From positions 1 to 62,829 of the forward strand of contig NZ_NHRJ02000020.1 of the NCBI RefSeq assembly GCF_002220865.2: a DNA stretch of 62,829 nt. The letters run 5' to 3'. Positions 46,479 through 57,744 of this stretch are shown piece after piece. This stretch comes from Paenibacillus xerothermodurans. GTDB taxonomy: Bacteria; Bacillota; Bacilli; Paenibacillales; NBRC-103111. The first letter of the stretch is position 1, and every line of letters begins with the position of its first letter. Under the pieces are notes generated by a model. The model had not been told where the DNA came from. It worked only from the letters and a program-made list of their open reading frames with translations, and searched no databases. The position numbers and the translations under genes were made by a program.

Positions 46479-47417
46479 ATGGAGGCTTTAGCGTTAGAGC
46501 GGAAAGAGGACCAGAAGCGGCAGTTGAAGGAACGAATCGCGCGGCTAAAAAAAGAACGAAACGCCATTATTCTCGCTCATTATTACCAACGGGATGAAAT
46601 TCAAGAGATTGCAGATTTTCGCGGCGACTCCTTTTTGTTGGCTCAGAAAGCGGCTTCAACCGACGCGGACGTCATTGTTTTTTGTGGAGTTCATTTTATG
46701 GGCGAGAGCGCAAAGATTTTAGCTCCTAGCAAGACTGTGATAATCCCTGACGAGCGGGCCGGCTGTCCAATGGCGGACATGGTGAACGTGGAGGGCCTCC
46801 GAGCGTTGAAGCAGCAGCATCCCAATGCAAAAGTAGTCGCTTACATCAATACGTCAGCGGAGGTTAAATCGGAAACCGATATATGCTGTACGTCCGCTAA
46901 CGCTATTAAGGTCATCGAATCCGTAGATGCGGATGAGATTATCTGGGTACCGGATAAGAATTTGGGTGATTACGTGTCCAAATTTACGAGCAAGAAAATG
47001 ATCATCTGGGAAGGTTACTGTAATACACATGATATGCTCACCGTCAAAGACGTGGAGGAAATGAAAACGCAATATCCTGACGCGCAATTCGTCGTTCATC
47101 CGGAATGCAGGCCGGAGGTCGTCAAGCTCGGTGATTTTGTTGGCAGTACTACCGCCATTATCAAATACTGTAGGGAATCGGATTGCCAAGAGTTCATCGT
47201 AGGTACGGAGGATGGAACGGGTTATCAACTTCAGCTGGACAGCCCGAACAAAAAGTTCCATTTTGCCACCAAATATCTCGTTTGTCCCAACATGAAGGTG
47301 AACAATTTAAAAAAGGTTGTCCGCTGTCTTGAGACAATGCAGCCTCAAATTTATGTTCCGCCGCAGGTCGCCGATCAGGCCAGAGCGTCCTTGGAGCGCA
47401 TGTTACAAGTGAAGTAG
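46479..47417 (+). CDS. nadA: Quinolinate synthase A
   Basis: 312 residues. It condenses iminoaspartate with dihydroxyacetone phosphate to quinolinate using a [4Fe-4S] cluster. Motifs: AHYYQRDEIQ (~33-42), HFMGESAK (~72-79), INTSAEVK (~118-125), CCTSAN, HPEC and a C-terminal CPNMK supply candidate cluster cysteines. ATG 46479 is ~12 bases after AAAGGGG. First gene of the nad operon; nadB follows after 20 bases. Confidence 0.95.
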   Translation: MEALALERKEDQKRQLKERIARLKKERNAIILAHYYQRDEIQEIADFRGDSFLLAQKAASTDADVIVFCGVHFMGESAKILAPSKTVIIPDERAGCPMADMVNVEGLRALKQQHPNAKVVAYINTSAEVKSETDICCTSANAIKVIESVDADEIIWVPDKNLGDYVSKFTSKKMIIWEGYCNTHDMLTVKDVEEMKTQYPDAQFVVHPECRPEVVKLGDFVGSTTAIIKYCRESDCQEFIVGTEDGTGYQLQLDSPNKKFHFATKYLVCPNMKVNNLKKVVRCLETMQPQIYVPPQVADQARASLERMLQVK

Positions 47418-47437
47418 CATGCGCTGCTCTCTTGTAG

Positions 47438-49069
47438 ATGGAGGAGAGTGTGCTGATGATTCCGCGCTATTTGGTTGATTTTAATCTCAATGAACTGCCA
47501 CGAGTACGGACTGAAGTCCTCGTGATTGGTGCTGGAATTGCGGGTCTTTTTACCGCTTTAAAAGCTGCCGAACGGTATAAGGTGACTATGATCACCAAAA
47601 AAACACTGCTTGATAGCAATACACGCTATGCACAGGGCGGAATCGCGGCGGTAACAGCACCTGACGATTCGCCTGCTTGTCACAGCCAGGATACGCTGCT
47701 CGCGGGTGCTGGCCTTTGCTCGCGATCGGCCGTAGACGTTCTGGTTCATGAAGGCCCTGCAGGGGTAAAAGATCTGATAAGCATGGGTACGCAGTTTGAC
47801 CAGGAACACGGAACATTTGCTTTGACTAAGGAAGGTGCGCACAGCAGGCGGCGCATTTTGCACGCCAATGGGGACGCGACCGGGGCGGAGATTGTACGAG
47901 CGCTCTCCACACGAACAAAGCAGGATAACAATATTGAGGTATGGGATGACCATTTTGTCATTGATTTGATCACTGATAGCGGCGAATGCATGGGTGGATT
48001 GGTGCAGACACCTAATGGCCGGATGATTTTCGTACAGGCGGACGCTACCATTTTATGCACAGGGGGTGCGGGACAACTGTTCCGCTACACAACGAATCCC
48101 GACATTGCCACTGGAGATGGTATCGCAATTGCTTACCGGGCCGGAGCATTGATACAAGACGTGGAATTCATACAATTTCATCCCACGGCGTTATGTTACC
48201 CTGGGGCACCGCGTTTCCTCATTTCAGAAGCGGTGCGAGGCGAAGGGGCTGTTTTGCGGAATATCCACGGCCACCGTTTTATGGAGAAATATCATCCGCT
48301 GCTCGAACTTGCCCCACGTGATATTGTTGCTCGCGCTATCGTCGATGAAATGGAGGAAACAAAGTCCACCTTTGTCTACATAGATTTTACGCACGAGGCC
48401 GAACACACGGTCAAGCAGCGCTTCCCCACCATCTACGAGTTTTGTTTGACTTATGGCCTTGACTTATCCTCGGATTGGATACCTGTAGCGCCCGCAGCCC
48501 ATTATATGATGGGCGGGGTGAGAACGGATTTACACGGGGAAACAGAGGTGAGGCGCTTATTTGCATGCGGCGAGGTGTCATCCACGGGAGTGCACGGGGC
48601 TAACCGGCTCGCCAGCAACTCCCTGTCGGAAGCCATCGTGTTTGGGCGTAGAATCATAGATCGCATCCATCAGCTCGCCCCTCTCGCACGCAGGATATGC
48701 ATCATGGATTACGAAGCGCGGACGGAACCTGCAAGACAACCGATAGTGGAAAAGAAGCTGAAATTGCAGAAGCTTATGTTGCGACATGTAGGTGTGAAGC
48801 GCACAGCTAAGGGTTTACAACAGGGCTGCCGTGAGCTGCGTCGGCAACTTCCCATTTTTAGTACATGTATGACTAAGCGGGAAGAATATGAGTTTGCCAA
48901 TTTGCTTACGTGTGCGCTTTTGATCGCAGATGCGGCGCTGCTCCGCGAAGAGAGCCGTGGCGGGCATTACCGTGAGGATTTTCCGGAGAAGAATGATCTC
49001 ATCTGGCAAAAGCACACCGTTTTTAGCCGAGAACATGGGGCGTTGGGGGGACGAATCGAGGATGTATGA
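47438..49069 (+). CDS. nadB: L-aspartate oxidase
   Basis: 543 residues. The flavoenzyme oxidises aspartate to iminoaspartate. FAD motif VLVIGAGIAGL (~28-38), TRYAQGGIAAV (~62-72), GAHSRRRILHANGDATG (~133-149), QFHPTAL (~249-255) and the C-terminal AAHYMMGGV and GVHGANRLASNSL (~387-399) are intact. ATG 47438 sits beside the sequence GGAGGAG; an internal ATG at 47456 has that as its Shine-Dalgarno, so the start could be six codons later. Confidence 0.95.
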   Translation: MEESVLMIPRYLVDFNLNELPRVRTEVLVIGAGIAGLFTALKAAERYKVTMITKKTLLDSNTRYAQGGIAAVTAPDDSPACHSQDTLLAGAGLCSRSAVDVLVHEGPAGVKDLISMGTQFDQEHGTFALTKEGAHSRRRILHANGDATGAEIVRALSTRTKQDNNIEVWDDHFVIDLITDSGECMGGLVQTPNGRMIFVQADATILCTGGAGQLFRYTTNPDIATGDGIAIAYRAGALIQDVEFIQFHPTALCYPGAPRFLISEAVRGEGAVLRNIHGHRFMEKYHPLLELAPRDIVARAIVDEMEETKSTFVYIDFTHEAEHTVKQRFPTIYEFCLTYGLDLSSDWIPVAPAAHYMMGGVRTDLHGETEVRRLFACGEVSSTGVHGANRLASNSLSEAIVFGRRIIDRIHQLAPLARRICIMDYEARTEPARQPIVEKKLKLQKLMLRHVGVKRTAKGLQQGCRELRRQLPIFSTCMTKREEYEFANLLTCALLIADAALLREESRGGHYREDFPEKNDLIWQKHTVFSREHGALGGRIEDV

Positions 49070-49931
49070 GCTGCCAATGGAATCTGTGAAAAGAAGCCTC
49101 CAGCTATGGTTGGAGGAGGACATCGGCATGGGTGACGTGACGACTATGAGCACAATCAAAGAGCAGCACCGCTCTAAGGGAATCATTCACGCTAAGGACG
49201 ACGGTGTAATCGCCGGCCTGCCAGTAGCGCAAGCGGTATTCAGCCTGGTGGATGGCGGCCTGCATTTCGATCTTAAGGTGGCCGAGGGCCAGCTTGTCAC
49301 CAAGGGTACAATACTGGCCGAAGTATACGGCAGCACACGCAGTATATTGCTCGGAGAACGGTTGGCACTGAATTTACTGCAGCGGCTTTCCGGCATTGCT
49401 ACGCGTACGCGGCAGTATGTGGATGCCCTGCGGGGTCTGCCGGTCAGACTCGTGGACACACGCAAAACCACCCCCGGACACCGGTTGCTAGAAAAATACG
49501 CGGTTCGCGTAGGCGGCGGACACAATCATCGTTTCGGGCTATTTGACGCTGTCATGATCAAAGATAACCATATCAAAGGCTCCGGCGGCATAACGGCTGC
49601 GATTCGTGCCGCACGTGACCGAATTCCGCACACGATGAAGATAGAGGTTGAGGTTGAGAGTATGGAGCAGCTTGAGCAGGCGTTGTCTGCCGGGCCGGAC
49701 GTGATCATGCTCGACAACATGTCACCTGAACAAATGCGTCAGGCGGTGGCGAGAATGAAATCTCAAGCGCCGCATATTCTGATAGAAGCGTCTGGCTCGG
49801 TAAACTTGGAAACGATTCGCGCTATCGCTGAAACGGGTGTCGATGTGATATCCGTCGGGCGGCTCACATACTCCGTGCAGTCGCTCGACATTAGCTTGGA
49901 CCTCAATGAGCAGAAGGGAGCGCCTGCATGA
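49062..49931 (+). CDS. nadC: Nicotinate-nucleotide pyrophosphorylase (quinolinate PRTase)
   Basis: 289 residues from ATG 49062, overlapping nadB by eight bases (49077 is a possible later start). It joins quinolinate and PRPP to nicotinate mononucleotide. Motifs: [12 protein letters not shown] (~16-27), [12 protein letters not shown] (~104-115), [10 protein letters not shown] (~132-141), [21 protein letters not shown] (split core ~151-171) and [10 protein letters not shown] (~266-275). It overlaps coaX by four bases. Confidence 0.94.
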   Translation: MYELPMESVKRSLQLWLEEDIGMGDVTTMSTIKEQHRSKGIIHAKDDGVIAGLPVAQAVFSLVDGGLHFDLKVAEGQLVTKGTILAEVYGSTRSILLGERLALNLLQRLSGIATRTRQYVDALRGLPVRLVDTRKTTPGHRLLEKYAVRVGGGHNHRFGLFDAVMIKDNHIKGSGGITAAIRAARDRIPHTMKIEVEVESMEQLEQALSAGPDVIMLDNMSPEQMRQAVARMKSQAPHILIEASGSVNLETIRAIAETGVDVISVGRLTYSVQSLDISLDLNEQKGAPA

Positions 49932-50692
49932 TTTTAGTAATAGATGTGGGCAACACGAACATTGTACTAGGCATCTATGATGGAGAAAAGCTCCAGCATC
50001 ACTGGCGGCTCAGCACCAATAAGTCTACAACGGTGGACGAGTATGGCATGATGATTTATAACTTATTCCAATTTGCAGGCATTGAGCTGCAGCAGGTGCA
50101 GGGTGTGATCATTGCATCCGTGGTGCCGCCACTAATGTTTGTGTTGGAACAATTATGTACAAAATATTTAAACAAGGTGCCCCTTATCGTTGGACCTGGG
50201 ATAAAAACAGGTCTCAACATACGTTATGAAAACCCCAGAGAAGTCGGTGCCGACAGGATCGTCAATGCTGTAGCCGCCATCGAACTATACGGGCCGCCTT
50301 GTATAGTGGTAGATTTCGGTACGGCGACTACATTTGACTACATAGATGCAACGGGGCAGTATATAGGAGGGGCGGTTGCACCTGGCATCGGCATTTCGAC
50401 GGAAGCTTTGTATCAACGTGCGGCGAAGCTGCCGCGAATCGAGCTCGTGCCCCCAAAAAGCGTCGTCGGGCGCAACACGGTGGCCTCTATGCAGGCGGGC
50501 ATCATCTATGGCTTCGCCGGCCAGGTCGATGGCATCGTTCAGCGCATCCGGGAGGAATATCAGGTGAAGCCTCGGGTAATCGCCACAGGGGGATTGGCTG
50601 AGCTTATCTCCCGCCATTCCCGCACAATCGACAGTGTTGATCAGCTGTTGACGCTGCAGGGTTTACGTGTAATTTATGAGCGAAATCAGTGA
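49928..50692 (+). CDS. coaX: Type III pantothenate kinase
   Basis: 254 residues. First step of CoA synthesis. ASKHA-fold motifs: [12 protein letters not shown] (~5-16), [11 protein letters not shown] (~105-115) and [10 protein letters not shown] (~126-135), with GGAVAPGIG (~145-153). Overlap with nadC suggests co-transcription of NAD and CoA genes under the redox-type operator. Confidence 0.96.
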   Translation: MILVIDVGNTNIVLGIYDGEKLQHHWRLSTNKSTTVDEYGMMIYNLFQFAGIELQQVQGVIIASVVPPLMFVLEQLCTKYLNKVPLIVGPGIKTGLNIRYENPREVGADRIVNAVAAIELYGPPCIVVDFGTATTFDYIDATGQYIGGAVAPGIGISTEALYQRAAKLPRIELVPPKSVVGRNTVASMQAGIIYGFAGQVDGIVQRIREEYQVKPRVIATGGLAELISRHSRTIDSVDQLLTLQGLRVIYERNQ

Positions 50693-50737
50693 TCAAAAAC
50701 ACCCAGTACTATCACACCACCAAGGAAGGACACTATC

Positions 50738-51607
50738 ATGCGTGACTATCTAATACGAGCTACAGCAATGGAAGGAAAAGTGCGGGCCTTTGCCGTCCGT
50801 GCGACAGGGATTGTCGATGAAATCAGGAGACGTCACGAGATGACACCTACGGCTACGGCGGCGGTGGGGCGAACCGTGGCAGCCGGACTGATGATGGGCG
50901 CAATGCTCAAAGGTGAGGAGAAGCTCACTATATTGGTCAGAGGCGGCGGACCTATCGGTCAGATCGTGGTCGACGCAAATGCTCGTGGAGATGTGCGGGG
51001 GTACGCTGACAACCCGCATGTAGATCTTCCGCTCAACGAAGTTGGGAAGCTGGATGTGGCCGGCGCGGTGGGCAGAGACGGTTTTTTGAACATTATTAAG
51101 GATCTAGGTTTGAAAGAGCCGTACCGCGGTAGCATTCCGATTATTTCCGGAGAGCTGGCTGAAGATTTCACTTACTACTTTGCCAAATCGGAGCAGACTC
51201 CTTCGGCAGTCGCCCTAGGTGTTTTGGTTGGGGTGGACTTCACCGTCACTGCGGCCGGAGGTTTTGTAATTCAACTTTTGCCCGGTCTGACGGATGATGA
51301 GATTGGATTGATCGAGCTGCAGTTGTCACGGATCGCGCCGATCACCACGATGCTCGAAGCAGGTATGGAGCTGGAGGATATATTACATAGGGTTCTCCCT
51401 GAGGTTCAGGTGCTGGAAAATATGGGTGTTCAGTTCCGCTGCAAATGTTCTAAACAACGTGTGCAAGATACTCTGGTGTCTCTGGGCCGCGCAGAGCTGC
51501 AGCAGATTTTAGAGGAAGACGGCAAAACGGAAGTGGTGTGTCATTTTTGCAATGAGACATATCATTTTGGGGAAGAGGATCTGACAAGACTGATCGCTCA
51601 AATGTAA
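50738..51607 (+). CDS. hslO: Redox-regulated chaperone Hsp33
   Basis: 289 residues, ATG after AAGGAAGG. The N-terminal core domain is followed by the redox-switch zinc centre CKC (235-237) and CHFC (268-271). Oxidation releases zinc and activates the holdase. Normal length and position after coaX. Confidence 0.96.
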   Translation: MRDYLIRATAMEGKVRAFAVRATGIVDEIRRRHEMTPTATAAVGRTVAAGLMMGAMLKGEEKLTILVRGGGPIGQIVVDANARGDVRGYADNPHVDLPLNEVGKLDVAGAVGRDGFLNIIKDLGLKEPYRGSIPIISGELAEDFTYYFAKSEQTPSAVALGVLVGVDFTVTAAGGFVIQLLPGLTDDEIGLIELQLSRIAPITTMLEAGMELEDILHRVLPEVQVLENMGVQFRCKCSKQRVQDTLVSLGRAELQQILEEDGKTEVVCHFCNETYHFGEEDLTRLIAQM

Positions 51608-51670
51608 TCGGAACAGTGAGTGAACGTGGTCACCAGCTTAATCGAGAGTGAATATACGAGGGGATTGGAA

Positions 51671-52603
51671 ATGCGAAACATTAAGGTCTTGTGGGGAGTC
51701 AATGCGGTTTTGCTGATTGTTGTTGTCATCCTTTCCTTCGTATTGTTTGCCGGTTTCTTTACCGAAACCAATGTCGACATGGATCCTGATCACTCTGAAC
51801 AAAATGAATCAACAAGAACTATTGCGACGATCGGGGAGAAAACCATCACCAGCGCGGATTTGGAGAAGCAGCTGTTACAGAAGTACGGGCGGGAATTGTT
51901 AAATCAGATGGTGGATCATGAAGTGGTTCGTATGGAAGGCAAAGCACTAGGCATTACTGTGGAAGAAAGTGAAATCCAGAAAGAACTGAAACGTATGCAG
52001 CAGGGGTATGACAGCGAAGACCAGTTTTATCAGGCTATGCGGGAACAGCTTGGTATGACGATGGACGCTTTGAAAACGGATGTGTATGACAAGCTCCTGC
52101 TCGAAAAGCTCGCTACCAGGCATGTCACGGTTACGGACACACAAGTGGATGAGTACATTGCTGCTCATCCAGATGAGTTCAGAATAACGCAGCAGCTCCG
52201 GTTACAGCAGATCGTGGTCGGCGGGCCGGAGCAGGCTGCCAAAGTGATGGCGGACATAGACAGAGGGCTTGATTTCGCACAGGTCGCTCAGGAGCGTTCC
52301 CTCGATGATGCAACTCGGAACAGCGGTGGAGATTTAGGTTGGATCGATGAGGATGATCCGTTTATTGCCGAACCGCTACTGAGTGCGGTGAAGCAACTGC
52401 AGATCGGTGACATCAGTGAAGCAATTGCCATTAATGATCATTTCTACATTTTAAAGCTGGTCGATCGAAAGCAGCATCCTACTATGACCCGGGAGCAGAT
52501 AAGGGAATCCGTGAGAAAAGAGATGGCTTTAAGGGAAGCGCCCCCCCTGAAAGAAGTGCTGAAGATGCTGCGGGAAAAGTGGAACGTTAGCATCCTGATG
52601 TAG
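51671..52603 (+). CDS. yacD: Membrane-anchored parvulin-type PPIase YacD
   Basis: 310 residues from ATG 51671 after GAGGGGATTGG; an in-frame start at 51620 is poorer. One N-terminal helix (~9-30) anchors an extracytoplasmic SurA-like chaperone region and a parvulin domain (~190-285: LRLQQIVVGG, GLDFAQVAQERSLDDATRNSGGD). The canonical HILV start of parvulins reads QIVV here. It is a PrsA paralogue without lipobox. Confidence 0.9.
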   Translation: MRNIKVLWGVNAVLLIVVVILSFVLFAGFFTETNVDMDPDHSEQNESTRTIATIGEKTITSADLEKQLLQKYGRELLNQMVDHEVVRMEGKALGITVEESEIQKELKRMQQGYDSEDQFYQAMREQLGMTMDALKTDVYDKLLLEKLATRHVTVTDTQVDEYIAAHPDEFRITQQLRLQQIVVGGPEQAAKVMADIDRGLDFAQVAQERSLDDATRNSGGDLGWIDEDDPFIAEPLLSAVKQLQIGDISEAIAINDHFYILKLVDRKQHPTMTREQIRESVRKEMALREAPPLKEVLKMLREKWNVSILM

Positions 52604-52615
52604 GGCAATTTGATG

Positions 52616-52644
52616 TTGACAACCCGTGTTATGGTTGATAAGAT
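52616..52644 (+). promoter_or_regulatory. Sigma-A promoter of cysK
   Basis: TTGACA and TAAGAT, exactly 17 bases apart, ~60 bases before the cysK start. The leader contains no clear CymR box that I could confirm. Confidence 0.8.
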
Positions 52645-52706
52645 AAAGAGAGAATACCTAGGAGTTTACTCGGATATTATTCATTCTTTTTAGGGGGAAC
52701 GTTTCA

Positions 52707-53645
52707 ATGGCTAAATTAGTGCAGAACATCACGGATTTAATCGGCGGCACGCCGCTCGTGAAATTAAATCGTGTTGTGCCGGAAGGCAGTGCTGAAGTTT
52801 ATGTTAAGCTGGAGTACCAGAACCCGGGCGCCAGTGTCAAAGACCGCATTGCCATCAGCATGATTGAAGTAGCGGAGAAAGAAGGCCGAATCAAACCGGG
52901 TGACACTATCGTAGAGCCTACAAGCGGGAACACGGGCATCGGGCTTGCGATGGTAGCGGCGGCCAAGGGATATAAGGCGATTCTGGTAATGCCGGAGACC
53001 ATGAGTATGGAACGCCGCAACTTGCTTCGTGCGTACGGAGCACAGCTGGTTTTGACACCTGGAGCGGAAGGTATGAAGGGTGCTATCAAAAAGGCTGAAG
53101 AACTGCAAGCTGAGAATCCATCCTACTTTATACCTCAGCAGTTCAAGAACCAAGCCAATGTGAAAGTTCACCGTGAAACGACCGGACCGGAAATCGTGGA
53201 AGCCATTAACTCCCATGATGGTAAATTGGACGCCTTTATCGCAGGTATTGGAACGGGGGGAACAATCACAGGCGCAGGCAGTGTTTTGAAGGAAAACTTC
53301 CCAAATGTTAAAATTTATGCAGTTGAGCCCAGCGCGTCTCCGGTGTTGTCCGGCGGTAAGCCTGGTCCTCACAAAATTCAGGGGATTGGAGCAGGCTTTG
53401 TTCCGGATATTCTGGACACGAAGCTTTATGACCAAGTCATTCAGGTCGACAACGATGCTGCATTCGAAACAGCGCGCCGCGTTGCAAAAGAAGAAGGCAT
53501 TCTTGGCGGCATCTCCTCTGGGGCGGCCATTTACGCTGCTCTGCAAATCGCTAAAGAATTGGGAGCGGGCAAGCGCGTGGTTGCGATCGTTCCAAGTAAC
53601 GGTGAAAGATACCTAAGCACGCCATTGTACCAGTTCGAGGACTAA
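52707..53645 (+). CDS. cysK: Cysteine synthase A (O-acetylserine thiol-lyase)
   Basis: 312 residues. PLP enzyme making cysteine from O-acetylserine and sulfide. PLP lysine is K45 in GASVKDR, with [11 protein letters not shown] (~72-82), [10 protein letters not shown] phosphate loop (~179-188) and GISSGAA (~270-276). The C-terminus ends [10 protein letters not shown]. Own promoter and terminator. Confidence 0.97.
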   Translation: MAKLVQNITDLIGGTPLVKLNRVVPEGSAEVYVKLEYQNPGASVKDRIAISMIEVAEKEGRIKPGDTIVEPTSGNTGIGLAMVAAAKGYKAILVMPETMSMERRNLLRAYGAQLVLTPGAEGMKGAIKKAEELQAENPSYFIPQQFKNQANVKVHRETTGPEIVEAINSHDGKLDAFIAGIGTGGTITGAGSVLKENFPNVKIYAVEPSASPVLSGGKPGPHKIQGIGAGFVPDILDTKLYDQVIQVDNDAAFETARRVAKEEGILGGISSGAAIYAALQIAKELGAGKRVVAIVPSNGERYLSTPLYQFED

Positions 53646-53659
53646 TTCATACAGTACCC

Positions 53660-53689
53660 AAGCCCTTCACACAATGAGGGGCTTTTTTT
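53660..53689 (+). terminator. Terminator after cysK
   Basis: AAGCCCTTC pairs with GAGGGGCTT and is followed by T7. Confidence 0.87.
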
Positions 53690-53758
53690 CATAAGTGAGA
53701 TCAAGTATACTTAGTCCAACTTACATTGGGCACAAGATATGCAAACGGGGGATAACTC

Positions 53759-55315
53759 TTGACTATGATAGCTTATCAGCAATGGCAGCAATGGGCCGGC
53801 AGCTACACTATGCTGCCCTATGTTGACTGTTATCCGCTGGAATCGGATCGTTTGATTTCCTGGGAACTGGCGTGGCGGGAAGCTTCGCCCGGATCATTCG
53901 TCCTAGAGAGCGGTAAGGGTGGACGATACACATACCTTGGCCTTCAGCCTGTGTCGGAGATCCAGGGTAAGGGCAATCAGGCGACGATAACTGAGTTGGC
54001 TGAAACTACCGGCGAGTCCCGGCCGAAACGTGTGCACGGTGCTCCCTTACATTTGGTGAGAAGTTGGATGGAACCATTCCGTTCGCCGACACTGGAGGGG
54101 ATGCCGAAATTTATGGGTGGCTGCGTGGGGTACTGGGCCTATGATGTGGTTCGCAGTATAGAAAATTTACTGGCAGCCGCTTTAGATGATGTGTGCATGC
54201 CGGACTACGCTTTTGCCCGGTTCGACCAACTGTGGGTGATAGACCATGAGGCACAGATGCTGTATTGTGTGGTGCATACGCCGCTATTAGCTGAGCCCGT
54301 ATTCTCGTTGGAGCAATTGTATCAACACGCGCGGCTCACTGCCGCACGGATGAAAGAGCAGTGGGATCGTGCTGCAGCAGTGAACCACTCGGCTCGTTTT
54401 GCTGCGCAGCGCGCTGCGAGATTGGCTGCAGCGCAGCATGATCTGCTGGAAGTAGACATCGCGGCCATAGAAGGGATCCAGGCAGATTTCTCAGAGCGAG
54501 ATTATATTACCGCTGTACGCAGGATACAAGATTACATTGCTGCGGGCGATGTGTTCCAAGTAAATCTGTCCGTTCGGCAGCACAAAAGGTTGAAACAAAC
54601 ACCGGAGGAGATTTTTGAGTGGCTTAGGGTAGTTAATCCTTCACCGTACATGGCTCTGCTGCGTTTCGCCGATTTTCAGTTGGTTTCGGCATCTCCGGAG
54701 CTGCTCGTGCAGTTAGAGGGCGATACGGTCAGAACCCGACCGATAGCGGGAACGAGGCCGAGAGGCGGGAATCCGCAGGAGGATCTGCAACTAGCGGACG
54801 AATTGATCCACCATGAGAAGGAGCGCGCAGAGCACATCATGCTGCTCGATTTGCAGCGAAATGATCTGGGGCGAATCTCGTCGTATGGGACTGTCCGCGT
54901 GGAAGACTTTATGGTCATTGAATACTATTCTCATGTGATGCACATCGTCTCCCAAGTCGAGGGCCGACTGGCAGATGGAAAGCACGCGTACGATGTGATA
55001 GCGGCTTGTTTTCCGGGCGGCACGATTACCGGCGCACCCAAAATTCGCACTATGGAGATTATTGAGGAGTTGGAGCCTGTCCGGAGGGGACCTTACACCG
55101 GATCATTGGGCTGGATTGACTACAACGGCAATATGGAATTTAATATTATTATTCGTACCTTGTTGGTTGCGGATGGAGTGGGATATGCACAGGCCGGTGC
55201 CGGAATCGTGATTGACTCGGTGCCGGAGAGGGAATACACGGAGTCGCTGAACAAGGCGAAAGCGATTTGGAAAGCGATTCAGTACAGTGAAACGGCTGTG
55301 AAAAATTTGGTCTAA
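53759..55315 (+). CDS. pabB: Para-aminobenzoate synthase component I
   Basis: 518 residues from TTG 53759, six bases after GGGGGA (ATG 53765 is an alternative). Chorismate-binding fold with NPSPYM (~288), [15 protein letters not shown] (~327-336) and [16 protein letters not shown]. It aminates chorismate with PabA. TrpE is the closest alternative by motif; the folate neighbours and absence of other trp genes support PabB. Confidence 0.92.
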   Translation: MTMIAYQQWQQWAGSYTMLPYVDCYPLESDRLISWELAWREASPGSFVLESGKGGRYTYLGLQPVSEIQGKGNQATITELAETTGESRPKRVHGAPLHLVRSWMEPFRSPTLEGMPKFMGGCVGYWAYDVVRSIENLLAAALDDVCMPDYAFARFDQLWVIDHEAQMLYCVVHTPLLAEPVFSLEQLYQHARLTAARMKEQWDRAAAVNHSARFAAQRAARLAAAQHDLLEVDIAAIEGIQADFSERDYITAVRRIQDYIAAGDVFQVNLSVRQHKRLKQTPEEIFEWLRVVNPSPYMALLRFADFQLVSASPELLVQLEGDTVRTRPIAGTRPRGGNPQEDLQLADELIHHEKERAEHIMLLDLQRNDLGRISSYGTVRVEDFMVIEYYSHVMHIVSQVEGRLADGKHAYDVIAACFPGGTITGAPKIRTMEIIEELEPVRRGPYTGSLGWIDYNGNMEFNIIIRTLLVADGVGYAQAGAGIVIDSVPEREYTESLNKAKAIWKAIQYSETAVKNLV

Positions 55316-55328
55316 CGGAGGTCCGAGC

Positions 55329-55910
55329 ATGATCCTTGTCATCGACAATTACGATTCTTTTACGTATAATCTGGTCCAATATTTAGGCGAACTGGGCGAA
55401 CGCGAAGAGGTGCGCCGAAACGATGAAATTGATATAGCGGGCATTGAGGCGCTGCAGCCTGATCATATATTGATATCTCCCGGGCCTTGCACGCCTAATG
55501 AAGCGGGCATCAGTTTATCCGTGATTGAGCATTTCAAAGGGAAGATTCCGATTCTCGGCGTTTGTCTCGGCCATCAAGCGATCGGGCAAGTGTTCGGAGG
55601 CGATGTGGTGAGGGCGGAACGTCTGATGCACGGCAAGACATCACCAATTATGCATGACGGAAGAACATTGTTCCAGGGTCTGCCCTCCCCCTTCACAGCA
55701 ACGCGCTATCACTCGTTGATCGTCAAGCGGGAAACTTTGCCTGATTGCTTGGAAATCAGCGCAGAAACCGCCGAGGGAGAGATTATGGCTCTTCGACATA
55801 GAGAATATCCGGTGGAAGGTGTACAATTCCATCCTGAATCAATTATCACAGACCACGGTCTGCAAATACTGCGGAACTTTTTGCGCGAAACGGCAGTGAA
55901 GTCAGCGTGA
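55329..55910 (+). CDS. pabA: Glutamine amidotransferase, para-aminobenzoate synthase component II
   Basis: 193 residues, ATG after GGAGG. Class I amidotransferase with the catalytic triad: Cys in GVCLGHQA (~76-83), His and Glu in VQFHPESI (~168-175); oxyanion SPGPCTP (~51-57). It may also serve TrpE, as in B. subtilis. It overlaps pabC by four bases. Confidence 0.95.
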   Translation: MILVIDNYDSFTYNLVQYLGELGEREEVRRNDEIDIAGIEALQPDHILISPGPCTPNEAGISLSVIEHFKGKIPILGVCLGHQAIGQVFGGDVVRAERLMHGKTSPIMHDGRTLFQGLPSPFTATRYHSLIVKRETLPDCLEISAETAEGEIMALRHREYPVEGVQFHPESIITDHGLQILRNFLRETAVKSA

Positions 55911-56803
55911 TAATTAACGTCAATGGAAAACTCATAGATGAAGACAAGGCCGTGGTCTCCGTATACGATCACGGTTTTCTCTACGGTATCGGGTTGTTTG
56001 AGACGTTTCGCACTTACAACGGACTGCCGTTCTTATTAGACGAACACATGATTCGCATAACTGCTGGCTGCCAGCAGCTGGGAATAGGTTATACTGCCGA
56101 CCGAGGGGAGTGGCTCCGCATCATCAAGCAGCTCTTAGATATCAATGGCCTGAGCGATGCGTACATTCGCTTTACCGTCACTGCCGGCACTGACATCCTA
56201 GGGTTGCCGGGCGAGCAGTATTCGCAGCCGAATGTGATTGTCTACATCAAACATCTCCCTCCGCGTGATGAAGATTTGTATCTCGCCGGGAAGCCGCTTC
56301 AGCTGCTGCGTCTGCCGAGGAATACGCCGGAGGGGGCCGGCCGACTCAAATCACTGCATTATTTGAACAACATATTAGCGAACAGAGAGCTGTCACAATA
56401 CCCCTGGGCTGCCCAGGCTGAAGGACTGTTTACCGATGCACAGGGATTTTTGGCGGAAGGGATTGTAAGTAACTTATTCTTCTGCGAGGACGGGCGCGTG
56501 TGTACTCCTGCCTTGGACAACGGTATTTTGCCGGGCGTTACGCGTGCACTGGTTTTGCGCTTGGCGGCGCAAGCGGGCATCGCAGCTGAAGAAGGCTGGT
56601 ATACATGGGCGGATTTGATTTGTGCGGATGAGGTCTTTATCACCAATTCCGTCCAGGAGATTATTCCCATTTCCACCTTATATAATACGGTTGGTATGAG
56701 TCAGCTCATCGGGGCCGGCAAGGCGGGGGAACTGACACGTCATTTGATACAGATGTACAGAGAGCACATTGAATATTTGGTAAATGAAGGTGAAAAGCAA
56801 TGA
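55907..56803 (+). CDS. pabC: 4-amino-4-deoxychorismate lyase
   Basis: 298 residues from GTG overlapping pabA. Fold-type IV PLP enzyme: [16 protein letters not shown] (~20-35), PLP lysine in LKSLHYLNN (~147-155), and EGIVSNLFF (~185-193). It releases PABA and pyruvate. Overlaps folP by four bases. Confidence 0.94.
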   Translation: MIINVNGKLIDEDKAVVSVYDHGFLYGIGLFETFRTYNGLPFLLDEHMIRITAGCQQLGIGYTADRGEWLRIIKQLLDINGLSDAYIRFTVTAGTDILGLPGEQYSQPNVIVYIKHLPPRDEDLYLAGKPLQLLRLPRNTPEGAGRLKSLHYLNNILANRELSQYPWAAQAEGLFTDAQGFLAEGIVSNLFFCEDGRVCTPALDNGILPGVTRALVLRLAAQAGIAAEEGWYTWADLICADEVFITNSVQEIIPISTLYNTVGMSQLIGAGKAGELTRHLIQMYREHIEYLVNEGEKQ

Positions 56804-57654
56804 TTAAATGGCCACAGGGCATCGATTCACTGCACTGCGGGGGAATTTCATTAGACATAAAGAAGAAGACGCTGATTATGGGAATCTTGAATGTGACTCC
56901 GGATTCCTTCTCCGACGGCGGACGTTTCACCGATGTGAACGCGGCCGTAGAGCAAGCCCGACGCATGATAGCCGAAGGCGCTGATATCATTGACATTGGA
57001 GGCGAATCCACCCGGCCCGGCTTCCAGGCGGTATCATTGCAGGAAGAATTGAAGCGAGTAATCCCAGCGATTAAAGCCATACGCTCAGCCGGAATTACGG
57101 TACCCATCTCCGTGGACACTTATAAGGCCGAGGTGGCGCGACAGGCGCTCGAAGCCGGGGCCCATATCGTCAATGACATCTGGGGATTGAAAAAAGATTC
57201 GGCCATGGCGCACATCGCTGCCGAATATGCTTGTCCTATTGTGTTGATGCATAATCGTGTGGAAGCAGTGTATGATAACTTTATTCCTGACGTCATCCAT
57301 GATTTACTGGAAAGTATTGGACTCGCTCATGCTGCAGGAATCAAAGATGAAAATATTATTTTGGATCCGGGCATCGGATTTGCGAAGTCTTACGAGCAGA
57401 ATCTCCAACTCATGGGCGAACTGCATCGCATTGTGGATTTGGGGTATCCTGTTTTGTTGGGAACCTCGCGTAAGAGCATGCTGCGCCAGACACTGGACCT
57501 GCCACCGCACGATATAGTGGAAGGCACCGCGGCAACGGTTACGATGGGCATCATGCAGGGCTGCCGAATTATGCGAGTGCACGATGTCAAAGCGATGAAA
57601 CGTGTAGCCTTAATGACAGATGCGATTCTCCGGCAGCAATCACCTGCGCAATAA
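56800..57654 (+). CDS. folP: Dihydropteroate synthase
   Basis: 284 residues. The sulfonamide target joins PABA to the pterin. Signatures: MGILNVTPDSFSDGG (~27-41), DIGGESTRPG (~66-75), NDIWG (~124-128), DPGIGFAKS (~188-196) and the C-terminal RMRVHD-like GCRIMRVHDV. Overlap with pabC indicates one operon. Confidence 0.96.
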   Translation: MIKWPQGIDSLHCGGISLDIKKKTLIMGILNVTPDSFSDGGRFTDVNAAVEQARRMIAEGADIIDIGGESTRPGFQAVSLQEELKRVIPAIKAIRSAGITVPISVDTYKAEVARQALEAGAHIVNDIWGLKKDSAMAHIAAEYACPIVLMHNRVEAVYDNFIPDVIHDLLESIGLAHAAGIKDENIILDPGIGFAKSYEQNLQLMGELHRIVDLGYPVLLGTSRKSMLRQTLDLPPHDIVEGTAATVTMGIMQGCRIMRVHDVKAMKRVALMTDAILRQQSPAQ

Positions 57655-57744
57655 GAGCGAATTGAATGCACAGCCCCGAACTCGAAGCGCCTTGCGAGTA
57701 AGTAATATCCGGTTCTAGACACTGCAGAAAGGCAGCGATGGTAT